Shown here: piece after piece, positions 15,287 to 23,844 of the stretch | How the letters are laid out: each line of letters begins with the position of its first letter | Position numbering within the stretch: position 1 is the first letter of the stretch | DNA from: Nocardioides sp. NBC_00368 | GTDB taxonomy: Bacteria; Actinomycetota; Actinomycetes; Propionibacteriales; Nocardioidaceae | Reading direction: 5' to 3' | Assembly: GCF_036090055.1 (NCBI RefSeq) | Contig: NZ_CP107970.1 | Span: forward strand, 1,800,501-1,864,500 | Length of the DNA stretch: 64,000 nucleotides | Made by a program: the position numbers and the translations under genes | The notes under the pieces: model-generated | Databases searched by the model: none | The model's input: the letters and a program-made list of their open reading frames with translations, nothing else | Told to the model about the DNA's origin: nothing

Positions 15287-15970
15287 TTGACAGTGACATC
15301 GAGCTTCGAACCCGTGCACAGAGAGTCGACTGCCTCGGTCATCGCTCGCCAGCTGCGCACGGCGATCATGGAGCGCACCCTGCAGCCCGGTGCGCAGCTG
15401 AGCGAGACCGCGCTCTCGGCCCAGTTCGGCGTGAGCCGCGGGCCGCTGCGCGAGGCCATGCAGCGCCTGGTCCAGGAGGGCCTGCTCCGCAGCGAGCCCA
15501 ACCGTGGGCTCTTCGTGATCGAGCTCGACGAAGCCGACATCCGAGACATCTACGTGGCGCGGGCCGCGGTCGAGGGTGCCGCCGCCACGATGATCGCCCG
15601 GGCGCAGGTTCCCGCGGCGCTGCGCGAGCTCCGCGCGGCCTGCGAGGCGATGACCAAGTCCCTCGAGCTGGGTGACCCGGCGGCGCTGAGCGACGCCGAC
15701 TTCCACTTCCACGACGTGCTGGTGCAGTGCTCCGGGAGCCGACGCCTGGCCCGGATGCACCAGACCCTGATCGTCGAGACCCGGATGTGCCTGACCGCGC
15801 TGGAGGGCACCTACCAGCAGCCGCTCGAGCTCGTCGAGGAGCACAACCAGATCGTCGACGCCATCGAGGCCGGCGACGTGAAGCTGACCCTCAAGCGCGT
15901 CGAGCAGCACATGGACGAGGCGCTACGGCGCCTCATCCACGCCGAGGACAACGACCCGGGCTACGTCTAG
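15287..15970 (+). CDS. GntR family (FCD) transcriptional regulator of the catabolic island
   Basis: 227-aa regulator. I choose the TTG at 15287, with GGAG 6 bp upstream, because the longer reading from GTG 15224 would place the operator inside the gene. The winged helix is STASVIARQLRTAIMERTLQPGAQLSETALSAQFGVSRGPLREAMQRLVQEGLL. An FCD effector domain follows (from about residue 85) with metal-site-type residues in DADFHFHDVLVQCSGS and EEHNQIVDAIEAGD. FCD regulators bind TNGT-ACNA palindromes, matching the four sites at 12153, 13698, 15239 and 17537. The effector is probably a pathway acid. Confidence 0.9.
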   Translation: MTVTSSFEPVHRESTASVIARQLRTAIMERTLQPGAQLSETALSAQFGVSRGPLREAMQRLVQEGLLRSEPNRGLFVIELDEADIRDIYVARAAVEGAAATMIARAQVPAALRELRAACEAMTKSLELGDPAALSDADFHFHDVLVQCSGSRRLARMHQTLIVETRMCLTALEGTYQQPLELVEEHNQIVDAIEAGDVKLTLKRVEQHMDEALRRLIHAEDNDPGYV

Positions 15971-15990
15971 CCGCCCGGATCAGGTCCCGG

Positions 15991-17457
15991 TCACATCGCG
16001 ATCCCGACGTACTTGGTCTCGAGGAACTCCTCGATCCCGGTACGCCCGCCCTCCCGCCCCAGCCCCGAGGCCTTGACGCCACCGAAGGGCGCGGCGGGGT
16101 TGGAGACCACACCCTGGTTGAGCCCGACCATCCCGGACTCGAGCGCCTCGGCGACCCTCAGCCCACGGCGCAGGTCGTTGGTGAAGACGTAGTTCACCAG
16201 GCCGTACTCCGTGTCGTTGACCGCCGCGACGACCTCGTCCTCGGTGTCGAACGGGGTCAGCGGCGCGACCGGGCCGAAGATCTCCTCGCTGGCCATCCGC
16301 GCGGAGACCGGCACGCCGGTCAGCACGGTCGGCGGGTAGAAGTAGCCGGGCCCGTCCGGGGCGGTGCCTCCGGTCAGCACCCGCGCGCCACCGGCCACCG
16401 CGTCGTCGACGAGGGTCTGCACCTTCTCCCTGGCGGTCTCGTCGATGAGCGGCCCGACGCGTACGCCTTCCTCGACCCCGCGGCCGACGGGCAGCTCGGA
16501 CATCGCCTTGGCGAGCCGCTCGCCGAACTCGTCGATGACCGAGCGCTGCACGAAGATCCGGTTGGCGGCCGTGCACGCCTCCCCCGTGTTGCGCATCTTC
16601 GCAGCCAGCGCACCCGCGACCGCCTCGTCGATGTCGGCGTCCTCGAAGACGACGAAGCCGGCGTTGCCGCCGAGCTCCATGGAGGTACGCAGCACCTTCT
16701 CCGCGCTCTGGGCGAGCAGCACCCGCCCGACCGCCGTGGATCCGGTGAAGGAGAGCTTGCGGATCACCCCGGAGCTCAGCAGCGGCTCGGTCAGCTCCCC
16801 GGGCCGGGTCGTCGGCAGGATGTTGACGACCCCGTCGGGCACACCGGCCTCACGCAGGATCTCCCCCAGCGCCAGCATCGAGAGCGGCGTCTGCTGGGCG
16901 GGCTTGATGATGCTGGTGCAGCCGGCCGCGATCGCCGGCCCGATCTTGCGCGTCCCCATCGCCATCGGGAAGTTCCACGGGGTGATCAGCAGCGCCGGGC
17001 CGACCGGCTGCTTCGTGATCAGGAAGCGGGAGCCGCCGGCGGGCGCGGTCTGGTAGCCGCCCTCGATCCGCACGGCCTCCTCGGCGAAGTGGCGGAAGAA
17101 CTCCGCGGCGTACGCGATCTCGCCCTTCGCCTCGGCCAGCGGCTTGCCCATCTCGAGGGTCATCAGCAGCGCGAGGTCCTCGATGCGCTCGTGCAGGAGA
17201 TCGAAGGCGGCCATGAGCATGTCCGCCCGGGCCCGCGGCGCGGTCGCGGCGAACTCCTTCTGCGCACCCGCGGCAGCATCGAGCGCGCGCCGCCCGTCCT
17301 CGGCGGTCGCGTCGGCGACCGCGCAGAGCACCTCCCCCGTCGACGGGTCGAGTACGTCGAAGGTGCCGCCGTCGCCGGCATCCACCCACTGACCTGCGAC
17401 AAGGAGCCCCTTCGGCACCTCTGCCACGACCCGTGCCTCGTTCGGTTCTCCGCCCAT
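15991..17457 (-). CDS. gabD: NAD(P)-dependent aldehyde dehydrogenase, succinate-semialdehyde dehydrogenase type
   Basis: 488-aa aldehyde dehydrogenase starting at the ATG at 17457 (a GTG lies one codon upstream). Cofactor block ALLITPWNFPMAMGTRKIGPAIAAGCT, SFTGSTAVGR, catalytic Glu in MELGGNAGFVVF and catalytic Cys in NTGEACTAANRIFV are intact. EEIFGPVAPLTPFDTEDE, FGGVKASGLGREGG and EEFLETKYVGI match the GabD group. It is divergent from the class III aminotransferase, the usual partner in 4-aminobutyrate or related omega-amino acid breakdown. The exact aldehyde cannot be fixed from sequence. Confidence 0.88.
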   Translation of the reverse strand: MGGEPNEARVVAEVPKGLLVAGQWVDAGDGGTFDVLDPSTGEVLCAVADATAEDGRRALDAAAGAQKEFAATAPRARADMLMAAFDLLHERIEDLALLMTLEMGKPLAEAKGEIAYAAEFFRHFAEEAVRIEGGYQTAPAGGSRFLITKQPVGPALLITPWNFPMAMGTRKIGPAIAAGCTSIIKPAQQTPLSMLALGEILREAGVPDGVVNILPTTRPGELTEPLLSSGVIRKLSFTGSTAVGRVLLAQSAEKVLRTSMELGGNAGFVVFEDADIDEAVAGALAAKMRNTGEACTAANRIFVQRSVIDEFGERLAKAMSELPVGRGVEEGVRVGPLIDETAREKVQTLVDDAVAGGARVLTGGTAPDGPGYFYPPTVLTGVPVSARMASEEIFGPVAPLTPFDTEDEVVAAVNDTEYGLVNYVFTNDLRRGLRVAEALESGMVGLNQGVVSNPAAPFGGVKASGLGREGGRTGIEEFLETKYVGIAM

Positions 17458-17536
17458 CACGCATCAGCCTCCCAGGTCGGCATCCGGCCGTCCGGCTGAC
17501 AGCCGGCGGACGCTGGCCTAGTGTAGTAGCGGGTCA

Positions 17537-17550
17537 GATTGTCAACAATC
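17537..17550. promoter_or_regulatory. GntR-type operator (site 4) between gabD-like and aminotransferase genes
   Basis: Third exact copy of GATTGTCAACAATC, 14 bp before the aminotransferase GTG and 80 bp from the divergent dehydrogenase start. It can control both genes. Confidence 0.75.
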
Positions 17551-17564
17551 GACAGGAGTCCACG

Positions 17565-18818
17565 GTGGCCAAGCTCTCCCCCGTCCTCAAGCAGGCAACT
17601 CCGGTCGTGGCGGCTCGCGGCGAAGGCGTCCAGCTCTTCGACGAGGACGATCGCCGCTATCTCGACTTCACCGCCGGCATCGGCGTGACCAGCACCGGCC
17701 ACAGTCATCCGAAGGTCGTCGAGGCGACGCAGCGCCAGATCGCCAAGCTGATCCACGGGCAGTACACGACGGTCAGGCACCGACCGCTCCTCGACCTGGT
17801 CGACAGGCTCGGGTCCGTGCTCCCCGACGGCCTCGACAGCCTCTTCTTCGCCAACTCCGGCTCGGAGGCGGCCGAGGCCGCGGTCCGCCTGGCCCGCCAG
17901 GCCACCGGCCGGCCCAACATCATCGTCTTCCACGGCGGCTTCCACGGCCGCACCGTCGCAGCCGCCTCGATGACCACCTCGGGCACCAAGTTCCGCGCGG
18001 GGTTCAGCCCGCTGATGCCCGGCGTCGTGGTCTCCCCCTTCCCCGACGCGCCCCACTTCGGCTGGCCGCAGGAGCAGGCGACCGAGTTCGCGCTGCGCCA
18101 GCTCGACTACACCCTGCAGACCCAGAGCGCTCCGGCCGACACCGCCGCGTTCCTCGTCGAGCCGGTCCTCGGCGAAGGCGGCTACGTACCCGCTGACCGG
18201 GCCTTCCTCGACGGTCTGCGCGAGCGTGCCGACAGGCACGGGATCCTGCTCGTCATCGACGAGGTCCAGACCGGTTTCGGCCGCACCGGCGAGTTCTGGG
18301 GACACGACCACTTCAACTCCCGGCCCGACATCATCATGACCGCCAAGGGCCTGGCCTCCGGCTTCCCGCTGTCCGCGATCGCGGCGAGCGAGGAGCTGAT
18401 GTCGAAGGCCTGGCCGGGCTCCCAGGGCGGCACCTACGGTGCCAACGCCGTCGCGTGCGCGGCGGCCCTGGCCACCCTCGACGTCATCGAGGAGGAGGAC
18501 CTGGTGAAGAACGCCGCCGAGCGCGGCGCCGAGCTCCGCTCCGCCCTGGAGCAGGTCGCGAGCAAGCACGAGGCGATCACCGACGTACGCGGCCTCGGGC
18601 TGATGCTCGGCAACGAGTTCCGCACGCCCGACGGCGAGCCCGACGGCGCCACCGCCGCCGCGGCCCAGCAGGAGGCGGCCAGGCGCGGCCTGCTGCTGCT
18701 CACCTGCGGCGCCTGGGGCCAGGTCGTGCGGTTCATCCCGGCCCTGGTGGTCGACTCCACTGACATCGACGAGGCCGCCGGCCTCTGGGCCCAGTCCGTC
18801 GACGCCGTCCTCGGCTGA
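17565..18818 (+). CDS. Class III aminotransferase (4-aminobutyrate/beta-alanine type)
   Basis: 417-aa PLP-dependent aminotransferase starting at the GTG at 17565, with AGGAG 6 bp upstream; the longer frame upstream reads through the operator. Signature blocks are FTAGIGVTSTGHSHPKV, FFANSGSEAAEAAVRLAR, FHGGFHGRTVAAASMT, LVEPVLGEGGY, VIDEVQTGFGRTGEFWGHD and the PLP lysine in IMTAKGLASGFPLSA. It moves an omega-amino group to 2-oxoglutarate or pyruvate, making the aldehyde for the divergent dehydrogenase. Regulated by operator site 4. Confidence 0.9.
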   Translation: MAKLSPVLKQATPVVAARGEGVQLFDEDDRRYLDFTAGIGVTSTGHSHPKVVEATQRQIAKLIHGQYTTVRHRPLLDLVDRLGSVLPDGLDSLFFANSGSEAAEAAVRLARQATGRPNIIVFHGGFHGRTVAAASMTTSGTKFRAGFSPLMPGVVVSPFPDAPHFGWPQEQATEFALRQLDYTLQTQSAPADTAAFLVEPVLGEGGYVPADRAFLDGLRERADRHGILLVIDEVQTGFGRTGEFWGHDHFNSRPDIIMTAKGLASGFPLSAIAASEELMSKAWPGSQGGTYGANAVACAAALATLDVIEEEDLVKNAAERGAELRSALEQVASKHEAITDVRGLGLMLGNEFRTPDGEPDGATAAAAQQEAARRGLLLLTCGAWGQVVRFIPALVVDSTDIDEAAGLWAQSVDAVLG

Positions 18819-18835
18819 CCACCCGACCCAGAACG

Positions 18836-19030
18836 ATGACAGACGATCTCGAGCGACTGCTCCGCTGGGAGCAGGCCGGCGCGACCTGGGAGGCGATCTG
18901 GCCACGTGCCGGCGAGGTCACCATCGTGCTGTGCACCTGCGACAGCGGCGAGGAGGTCGACCGCTACACCTCGGCGGCTCCCGACCTTCTCGAGTACGTG
19001 CGGGACGCCGGCGCCGCCGAGCGGGGATAA
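18836..19030 (+). CDS. Small conserved actinobacterial protein, function unknown
   Basis: 64-aa acidic protein reading LERLLRWEQAGATWE, VTIVLCTCDSGEEVDR and DLLEYVRDAG. I recall similar short proteins in other actinobacteria, so it is likely real rather than a chance frame. It starts 17 bp after the aminotransferase stop and may be co-transcribed. Two close cysteines (CTC) could bind metal, but no function can be assigned. Confidence 0.65.
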   Translation: MTDDLERLLRWEQAGATWEAIWPRAGEVTIVLCTCDSGEEVDRYTSAAPDLLEYVRDAGAAERG

Positions 19031-19070
19031 GCGGTTGCCCGCGGCACCGGCCAGTCTCGATGATGGCCCG

Positions 19071-19718
19071 ATGACCCTGACCGAGGTGTGGCCGCTGTTC
19101 GGCCTGGTGATCCGGACCCCGCGGCTGGAGCTGCGGCTGCCGACCGACGACGAGCTCGCGCGCCTGGCCCAGGTCGCGGCGGACGGCGTGCACGAGCCGA
19201 ACGAACGGCCGTTCCTGACGCCCTGGGCGGAGCAGCCGCCGCTGGAACGCGCCCGCCACGTGCTGCGCGGAGCCTGGGGCAGCCGGGCCGAGTGGCGGCC
19301 CGGCGACTGGAGCCTCGGCCTCACCGTCTTCCTCGATGCACGTCCGATCGGCGTCGTGTGGGTCTCGGCGACCGAGTTCGCCGAGCGCCGCGAGGTGAGC
19401 ACCACCTCCTGGCTCGGCCTGCCCCACCACCGCCGCGGCTTCGGCACCGAGGCCCGTCTCGGCGCGCTCACCCTGGCCTTCGACATCCTCGGCACCGCCT
19501 ACGCCACCTCCGAGGCCTTCCCCGACAACGCCGCTTCCGTCGGGGTGTCCAGCAAGCTCGGCTACGAGCCCGACGGCATCTCGCGCGACGTACGCGACGG
19601 CGAGGTGCTGGTCTCCCACCGCCTCCGGCTCGGCCGGGAACGGTGGGAGCGCAACGACCGCAGCGGCGTCGAAGTCAGCGGCGTGGAGCCGTGCCTGCCC
19701 CTGTTCGGTGCGGCCTAG
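19071..19718 (+). CDS. GNAT family N-acetyltransferase
   Basis: 215-aa protein starting at the ATG at 19071 (MTLTEVWPLFGLVIRT). The layout is that of RimJ/RimL-type acetyltransferases: RTPRLELRLPTDDELARL at the N-terminus, SLGLTVFLDARPIGVVWVSA for the central strands, the acetyl-CoA loop in LGLPHHRRGFGTEARLGAL, and FPDNAASVGVSSKLGYEPDGI. It would acetylate an amine on a small molecule or protein N-terminus; the substrate is unknown. Convergent with the DoxX-like gene. Confidence 0.85.
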   Translation: MTLTEVWPLFGLVIRTPRLELRLPTDDELARLAQVAADGVHEPNERPFLTPWAEQPPLERARHVLRGAWGSRAEWRPGDWSLGLTVFLDARPIGVVWVSATEFAERREVSTTSWLGLPHHRRGFGTEARLGALTLAFDILGTAYATSEAFPDNAASVGVSSKLGYEPDGISRDVRDGEVLVSHRLRLGRERWERNDRSGVEVSGVEPCLPLFGAA

Positions 19719-19725
19719 ACACGGC

Positions 19726-20478
19726 TCAGCGCAGGAAGCAGAACACGAACACGGCCATGCACAGGACCAGCGACAGCGTGGCGTTGAGGAAGAGGTTGCG
19801 GCCGATGTCCCGGGCTTGGATGTGTGCGGCCACGGCACACACGAAGTAGACGATCAGGGCCGCACTGGTCAGCGCACCGACGTACGGCACCCACAGCCCG
19901 GCGACCAGACCGACGGTGGCGGCGACCTTGACCCACGGCATCACCGGCCACAGCGCCCGCGGCAGCCCGACATCGGTGAAGCACCGGGCGATGAACCCGA
20001 CCGGCTTGAAGCACATCACCGCGTCGCCGATCTGGATCACCGCGAGCAGCACGACCGGCCACCACGGGTCCGGCAGATCACTGACGTACGCCGACACGGC
20101 CCCGCCGAGATCGTCCTGCCCCGCGGCGTACATCCCGGTGACGACTAGGGTGGCCACCGCCAGCGCGAGACCGGCCCCGGCGCGCCCCAGGCTCCGGTCG
20201 CCCACCCGCAGGTGCGCGCCGATCGCGAGCACGAAGAAAGCCACGAACCCGGCGGCCGCGACGATCCCGACCGCCGGCACCGCCACGCCGACCAGCAGAC
20301 CGAGGAAGCCCAGCGCGTAGGACACCCCGATCGGGAAGCTCAACCATTCCAACGGCACCGAGAGCCGTTGGGCCTCGGTCACAGGTATCCGGTGGCCGGT
20401 CAGATTGAGGACCGCCCCGCCGAGGGCGGCGACCGAGGCGACGAAGGTCAGAGCGAGATAGGTAGCCGTCATGGTCAT
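19726..20478 (-). CDS. Tandem DoxX-like membrane protein
   Basis: 250-aa integral membrane protein with about eight membrane segments; start taken at the ATG at 20478 (MTMTATYLAL), with a second ATG two codons later. Each half has a DoxX-like unit: LSFPIGVSYALGFLGLLVG...FVLAIGAHLRVGD and MPWVKVAATVGLVAGLWV...VCAVAAHIQARD. It is therefore an internal duplication of the usual four-helix DoxX unit. DoxX-type proteins are often linked to redox or oxidative-stress functions; nothing more specific can be said. It is 31 bp downstream of the flavin monooxygenase on the same strand. Confidence 0.7.
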   Translation of the reverse strand: MTMTATYLALTFVASVAALGGAVLNLTGHRIPVTEAQRLSVPLEWLSFPIGVSYALGFLGLLVGVAVPAVGIVAAAGFVAFFVLAIGAHLRVGDRSLGRAGAGLALAVATLVVTGMYAAGQDDLGGAVSAYVSDLPDPWWPVVLLAVIQIGDAVMCFKPVGFIARCFTDVGLPRALWPVMPWVKVAATVGLVAGLWVPYVGALTSAALIVYFVCAVAAHIQARDIGRNLFLNATLSLVLCMAVFVFCFLR

Positions 20479-20509
20479 CCAGACACCGGTCGCCCCATGC
20501 CTGTGACGG

Positions 20510-21622
20510 CTACCTGCTGAGCAGCCCCGCGATCGCCCCCAGCCCGGCGAGGCCGGCATCGCGGGCAGCCACGACCGGCCCGTTCTCGATCTGGCCGAGC
20601 GCACCGACCAGCCGGGAGGCCCGCACCAGCCGCTGGGTCGCGGGGCGCCGGGTGCGGTCGTAGGCGACCAGCGCGCTGTCGATGCGAGCGTGACCGGCGA
20701 GCTGGGCGGCCAGGACGGCGGCGTCCTCGATGGCGGCGCAGGCGCCCTGGCCGAGGTTGGGTGTGGTCGCGTGCGCGGCGTCGCCGAGCAGCACGACGCG
20801 GCCGTGGTCGAACCGCCTCAGCGGGAGCCGCAGGTCGCAGATGTCGCCACGGATGACCGCGCCGGCAGGGGTCGCGGCCAGCAGCTGCGGGATCGGGTCG
20901 TGCCAGTCACCGACCAACGCGGTGACGTCGGCGTAGTGATCGCCGCTGGTCTCCCCGGCGGGCCGGTTGGCGGTTGCGAACCAGTAGGTCCGGCCGTCCA
21001 CCAGCGGGACGTGGCCGAACCGCACCCCGGTCCCCCAGGTCTCTCCGCCCGTGCTCGAGGCTTCGCCCGGCACCGGCTCCGCGGTGACGCCGCGATAGGC
21101 GGTGTAGCCGGCATGACGTACGTCCTCCCGCTGGTGCAGCTCTTTCCGGATCACGCTGCGGATGCCGTCGGCGGCGACCACCAGATCGGCCGGGCCACGG
21201 GAGTCGAAGTCGTCGAGGCCGGCCAGGCCGGTGACGGCCACCCCGGTGCGTACCTCGACCCCGTCGCGCTCCGCCAGCGTCGCCACCAGCGCCGAGTGCA
21301 GCCGCGCCCGATGCACCATGACCGGGGTGCGCTCCACGGCATCGGCACGCACCTTCACCAGCCAGCGCCCGTCAGGTCGGCGCAACCCCGCCTGGATCGC
21401 CGGGCGGGTCCCGTCGACGAGCCGGTCGGCGACCCCGAGGTCGGACAGGATCCCCCACGCCCGCGGCCAGATCGAGAGGCCGGCACCGACCTCGCCGAGC
21501 TCCGGAGCCCGCTCCAGGACGGTCACCTGCCAACCCGTCCGCGACAGCGCGAGCGCTGCGGTGAGCCCGCCGATCCCCGCACCGACCACCAGGGCACTCC
21601 GGTTGCTCGTCGATCCACTCAT
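20510..21622 (-). CDS. FAD-dependent monooxygenase (group A aromatic hydroxylase-like)
   Basis: 370-aa flavoprotein starting at the ATG at 21622 (MSGSTSNRSALVVGAGIGGL). The FAD-binding GxGxxG is VVGAGIGGLTAALALSR, the DG motif is VVAADGIRSVIR, and the second FAD site is RVVLLGDAAHATTPNLGQGACAAIEDA. The class resembles salicylate/6-hydroxynicotinate-type hydroxylases using NAD(P)H and O2. No aromatic pathway genes are adjacent, so the substrate is unknown. The C-terminal half has a short tail after VRASRLVGALGQI. It may be co-transcribed with the DoxX-like gene. Confidence 0.88.
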   Translation of the reverse strand: MSGSTSNRSALVVGAGIGGLTAALALSRTGWQVTVLERAPELGEVGAGLSIWPRAWGILSDLGVADRLVDGTRPAIQAGLRRPDGRWLVKVRADAVERTPVMVHRARLHSALVATLAERDGVEVRTGVAVTGLAGLDDFDSRGPADLVVAADGIRSVIRKELHQREDVRHAGYTAYRGVTAEPVPGEASSTGGETWGTGVRFGHVPLVDGRTYWFATANRPAGETSGDHYADVTALVGDWHDPIPQLLAATPAGAVIRGDICDLRLPLRRFDHGRVVLLGDAAHATTPNLGQGACAAIEDAAVLAAQLAGHARIDSALVAYDRTRRPATQRLVRASRLVGALGQIENGPVVAARDAGLAGLGAIAGLLSR

Positions 21623-21670
21623 GACGCGCAATCTAGCCGACCTCTGCTCGAGCAAACCCTTGCGCTCTTC

Positions 21671-21690
21671 AATCGTTGTCGATAACGATT
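21671..21690. promoter_or_regulatory. LacI-family operator upstream of the GH10 gene
   Basis: AATCGTTGTCGATAACGATT is a CG-centred 20-bp palindrome with one mismatched pair, the form typical of LacI/GalR regulators. It lies 35 bp before the xylanase GTG and would cover the core promoter. No LacI-family gene is in the window. Confidence 0.65.
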
Positions 21691-21724
21691 TACACCCGCG
21701 TAACCTCACCCCCGAAGGTCTCCC

Positions 21725-23008
21725 GTGAACCAGCTGCTCTCCCCCGACCCCACTCTCCGCCACCGCTCCCACGAGACGATGCTGACGCTGCGCCGCCCCG
21801 ACGGCAGCGCCTACGCCGACACCGAGGTGGTCGTCGAGCAGACCCGCCACGCCTTCGCCTTCGGCAACATCGGCTTCGACTTCATCGGTCTCGCCAACGC
21901 CGACACGGCCGAGGCTCCAGGCGCGGTCTTCGGCGGCGCCGACCCCGAGACGGCCGAGCGGCTCGTGGATCTCTGGCTGGCGGTGTTCAACACGGCGACG
22001 CTCCCGTTCTACTGGTCGGGTTTCGAGCCCGTACGGGGCGAGCCGGAGACCGAGCGACTTCTCACCGCGGCACGCTGGTTCCGCGACCGCGGAGTGTCCC
22101 TCAAGGGGCATCCGCTGGCCTGGCACACCCTCTCCCCCGCCTGGCTCCTCGACGCACCGACCGAGGAGGTCGAGCAGGTACTCCGCGCCCGGATCCACCG
22201 CGAGGTCACCGCGTTCGACGGGCTGGTCGAGACCTGGGACGCGATCAACGAGCTGGTGATCATGCCCGTCTTCGACAACGAGGAGCGCGAGAACGCCATC
22301 ACCCGGCTGTGCCGGCAGCTCGGCCGCATCCCGATGGCACGCCTGGCCTTCGACGAGGCGCGGGACGCCGATCCCGGCGTACGTCTCGTCCTCAACGACT
22401 TCAACATGTCCACGGCCTACGAGTGCCTCATCGAAGGCGTGCTCGAGGCGGGGATCCGGGTGGACGCGATCGGGCTGCAGAGCCACATGCATCAGGGCTA
22501 CTGGGGTGAGGAGCGGACCCTGGAGGTCCTTGAGCGGTTCGCCCGCTTCGGCCTCCCGCTCCACCTCAGCGAGACGACGCTCCTCTCCGGCGACCTGATG
22601 CCGGCCGACATCGAGGACCTCAACGACCACCAGGTGCCCAGCTGGCCCTCGACTCCCGAGGGCGAGGAGCGGCAGGCCGACGAGCTCGTACGCCACTACC
22701 GCACCCTGCTCTCCCACCCGTCGGTCGAGGCGGTCACCTACTGGGGCCTCACGGACCTCGGGTCCTGGCTCGGAGCACCCGCGGGGCTGGTGCGCGCCGA
22801 CGGCACACCGAAACCGGCGTACGACGCGCTCCACCGCCTGGTGAAGCAGGAGTGGTGGACTGGGCCGACGCACCTACGCACCGACTCCGAGGGGCGCGTG
22901 AAGGTGCAAGGCTGGGCGGGCGACTACCGGGTCAGCGTCGAGGACTCGACCGCGGCGTTCGAGCTCGAGCCAGGCAGCTCGCGAACCGAGGTGACCGTCA
23001 CGCGGTGA
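21725..23008 (+). CDS. Cytosolic GH10 endo-1,4-beta-xylanase
   Basis: 427-aa glycoside hydrolase starting at the GTG at 21725. The GH10 barrel has FAFGNIGFDF, LKGHPLAWHTLSPAW, the acid/base Glu176 in WDAINE, LNDFNM, GLQSHMHQGYW and the nucleophile Glu283 in LHLSETTLLSG. WGLTDLGSWLGAPAGL and a short C-terminal strand-rich tail follow. There is no signal peptide, so it is probably an intracellular enzyme acting on imported xylo-oligosaccharides. No sugar ABC transporter or xylosidase is nearby. The LacI-type operator at 21671-21690 suggests sugar induction. Confidence 0.88.
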   Translation: MNQLLSPDPTLRHRSHETMLTLRRPDGSAYADTEVVVEQTRHAFAFGNIGFDFIGLANADTAEAPGAVFGGADPETAERLVDLWLAVFNTATLPFYWSGFEPVRGEPETERLLTAARWFRDRGVSLKGHPLAWHTLSPAWLLDAPTEEVEQVLRARIHREVTAFDGLVETWDAINELVIMPVFDNEERENAITRLCRQLGRIPMARLAFDEARDADPGVRLVLNDFNMSTAYECLIEGVLEAGIRVDAIGLQSHMHQGYWGEERTLEVLERFARFGLPLHLSETTLLSGDLMPADIEDLNDHQVPSWPSTPEGEERQADELVRHYRTLLSHPSVEAVTYWGLTDLGSWLGAPAGLVRADGTPKPAYDALHRLVKQEWWTGPTHLRTDSEGRVKVQGWAGDYRVSVEDSTAAFELEPGSSRTEVTVTR

Positions 23009-23020
23009 CGGCCGGGCGGT

Positions 23021-23770
23021 CTACGGCTCCGGCGTCCAGTCCGCGTCCGGGACGCCGCCCCGAGGCAGGGTGAAAATGTAGCCCTCGGCGAGCTTCTCCG
23101 GGAGCACCGTCGCGACCGCGCGGACGGTGTTCTCGCGGTTGCCGCCCCCGTCGTGGGCCAGGGCCACCGCGCCGGGCTGGATCGCCGCACGAAGGTTGTT
23201 CGTCAGGGTCTCCTCGGAGAGGTCGTTGCCGTCCCAGTCGAAGATCACGTTGCCCAGCCCGAGCGGCTGCATACCGAGGGACGCGGCAACCTCTCCGGTG
23301 GCACCCCAGCTGCCGTTCGGCGCCCGGAAGTAGGGCACCTCCTGAGCCGGGTCTCCCAGCACCTCCCGGATCGTCGCGAGGTTGTCCAAGAGATCCCGCT
23401 CGACCTGGGAGCGTGTCCAGGTGCCCATGTCGGCGTAGGAGGTGGAGTGGTTGCACAGCGTGTGGCCCTCGGCGACGATGCGCCTCAGGATGTCGGCGCC
23501 GCCGGTGGCGGTGATGTTCTGGCCGATGACACAGAACACCGCGGTCACCTCGTGGGCCGCGAGGATGTCCAGCAAGCGATCGGTCTCGCCGGGGTTGGGC
23601 CCGTCGTCGATGGTGAGGGCGGCCATCTTGCCCGTGCCCCTGGCTGCGGCGAGCGGCATCGTCGTCGCACGGACCGCGCCTCCCGGCACGAAGCCGGGGT
23701 CCCGGCTGGTCTGCCGGTCGCTGCTCGCTTCCACCGTCGTGACCTTGGCTCCCCTCTCGGCGGCTGTCAA
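23021..23770 (-). CDS. Polysaccharide deacetylase (NodB homology domain)
   Basis: 249-aa CE4 enzyme. The NodB motifs are AALTIDDGPNPGETDRLLDIL (catalytic Asp and metal Asp), the His pair region EGHTLCNHSTSYADMG, PYFRAPNGSWGATGEV, and the late motif VALAHDGGG. It should remove N- or O-acetyl groups from a polysaccharide such as peptidoglycan, chitin or xylan. The start is uncertain: the reading opens with a TTG at 23770, and a GTG at 23734 is possible. Neither gives a signal peptide, unusual for the family. It is convergent with the xylanase gene. Confidence 0.8.
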   Translation of the reverse strand: MTAAERGAKVTTVEASSDRQTSRDPGFVPGGAVRATTMPLAAARGTGKMAALTIDDGPNPGETDRLLDILAAHEVTAVFCVIGQNITATGGADILRRIVAEGHTLCNHSTSYADMGTWTRSQVERDLLDNLATIREVLGDPAQEVPYFRAPNGSWGATGEVAASLGMQPLGLGNVIFDWDGNDLSEETLTNNLRAAIQPGAVALAHDGGGNRENTVRAVATVLPEKLAEGYIFTLPRGGVPDADWTPEP

Positions 23771-23844
23771 GCCCCGAGCCGTTCCCCCGGACCTGAGTAC
23801 CCGCGCTCATGCGCCTCGTGCCTTCGATCCAGGATCCTGAAGAC

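Noticed and set aside
18918..19838. Long minus-strand frame opposite the GNAT gene
   Set aside because: No domain can be recognised, whereas the plus strand has clear acetyltransferase motifs.
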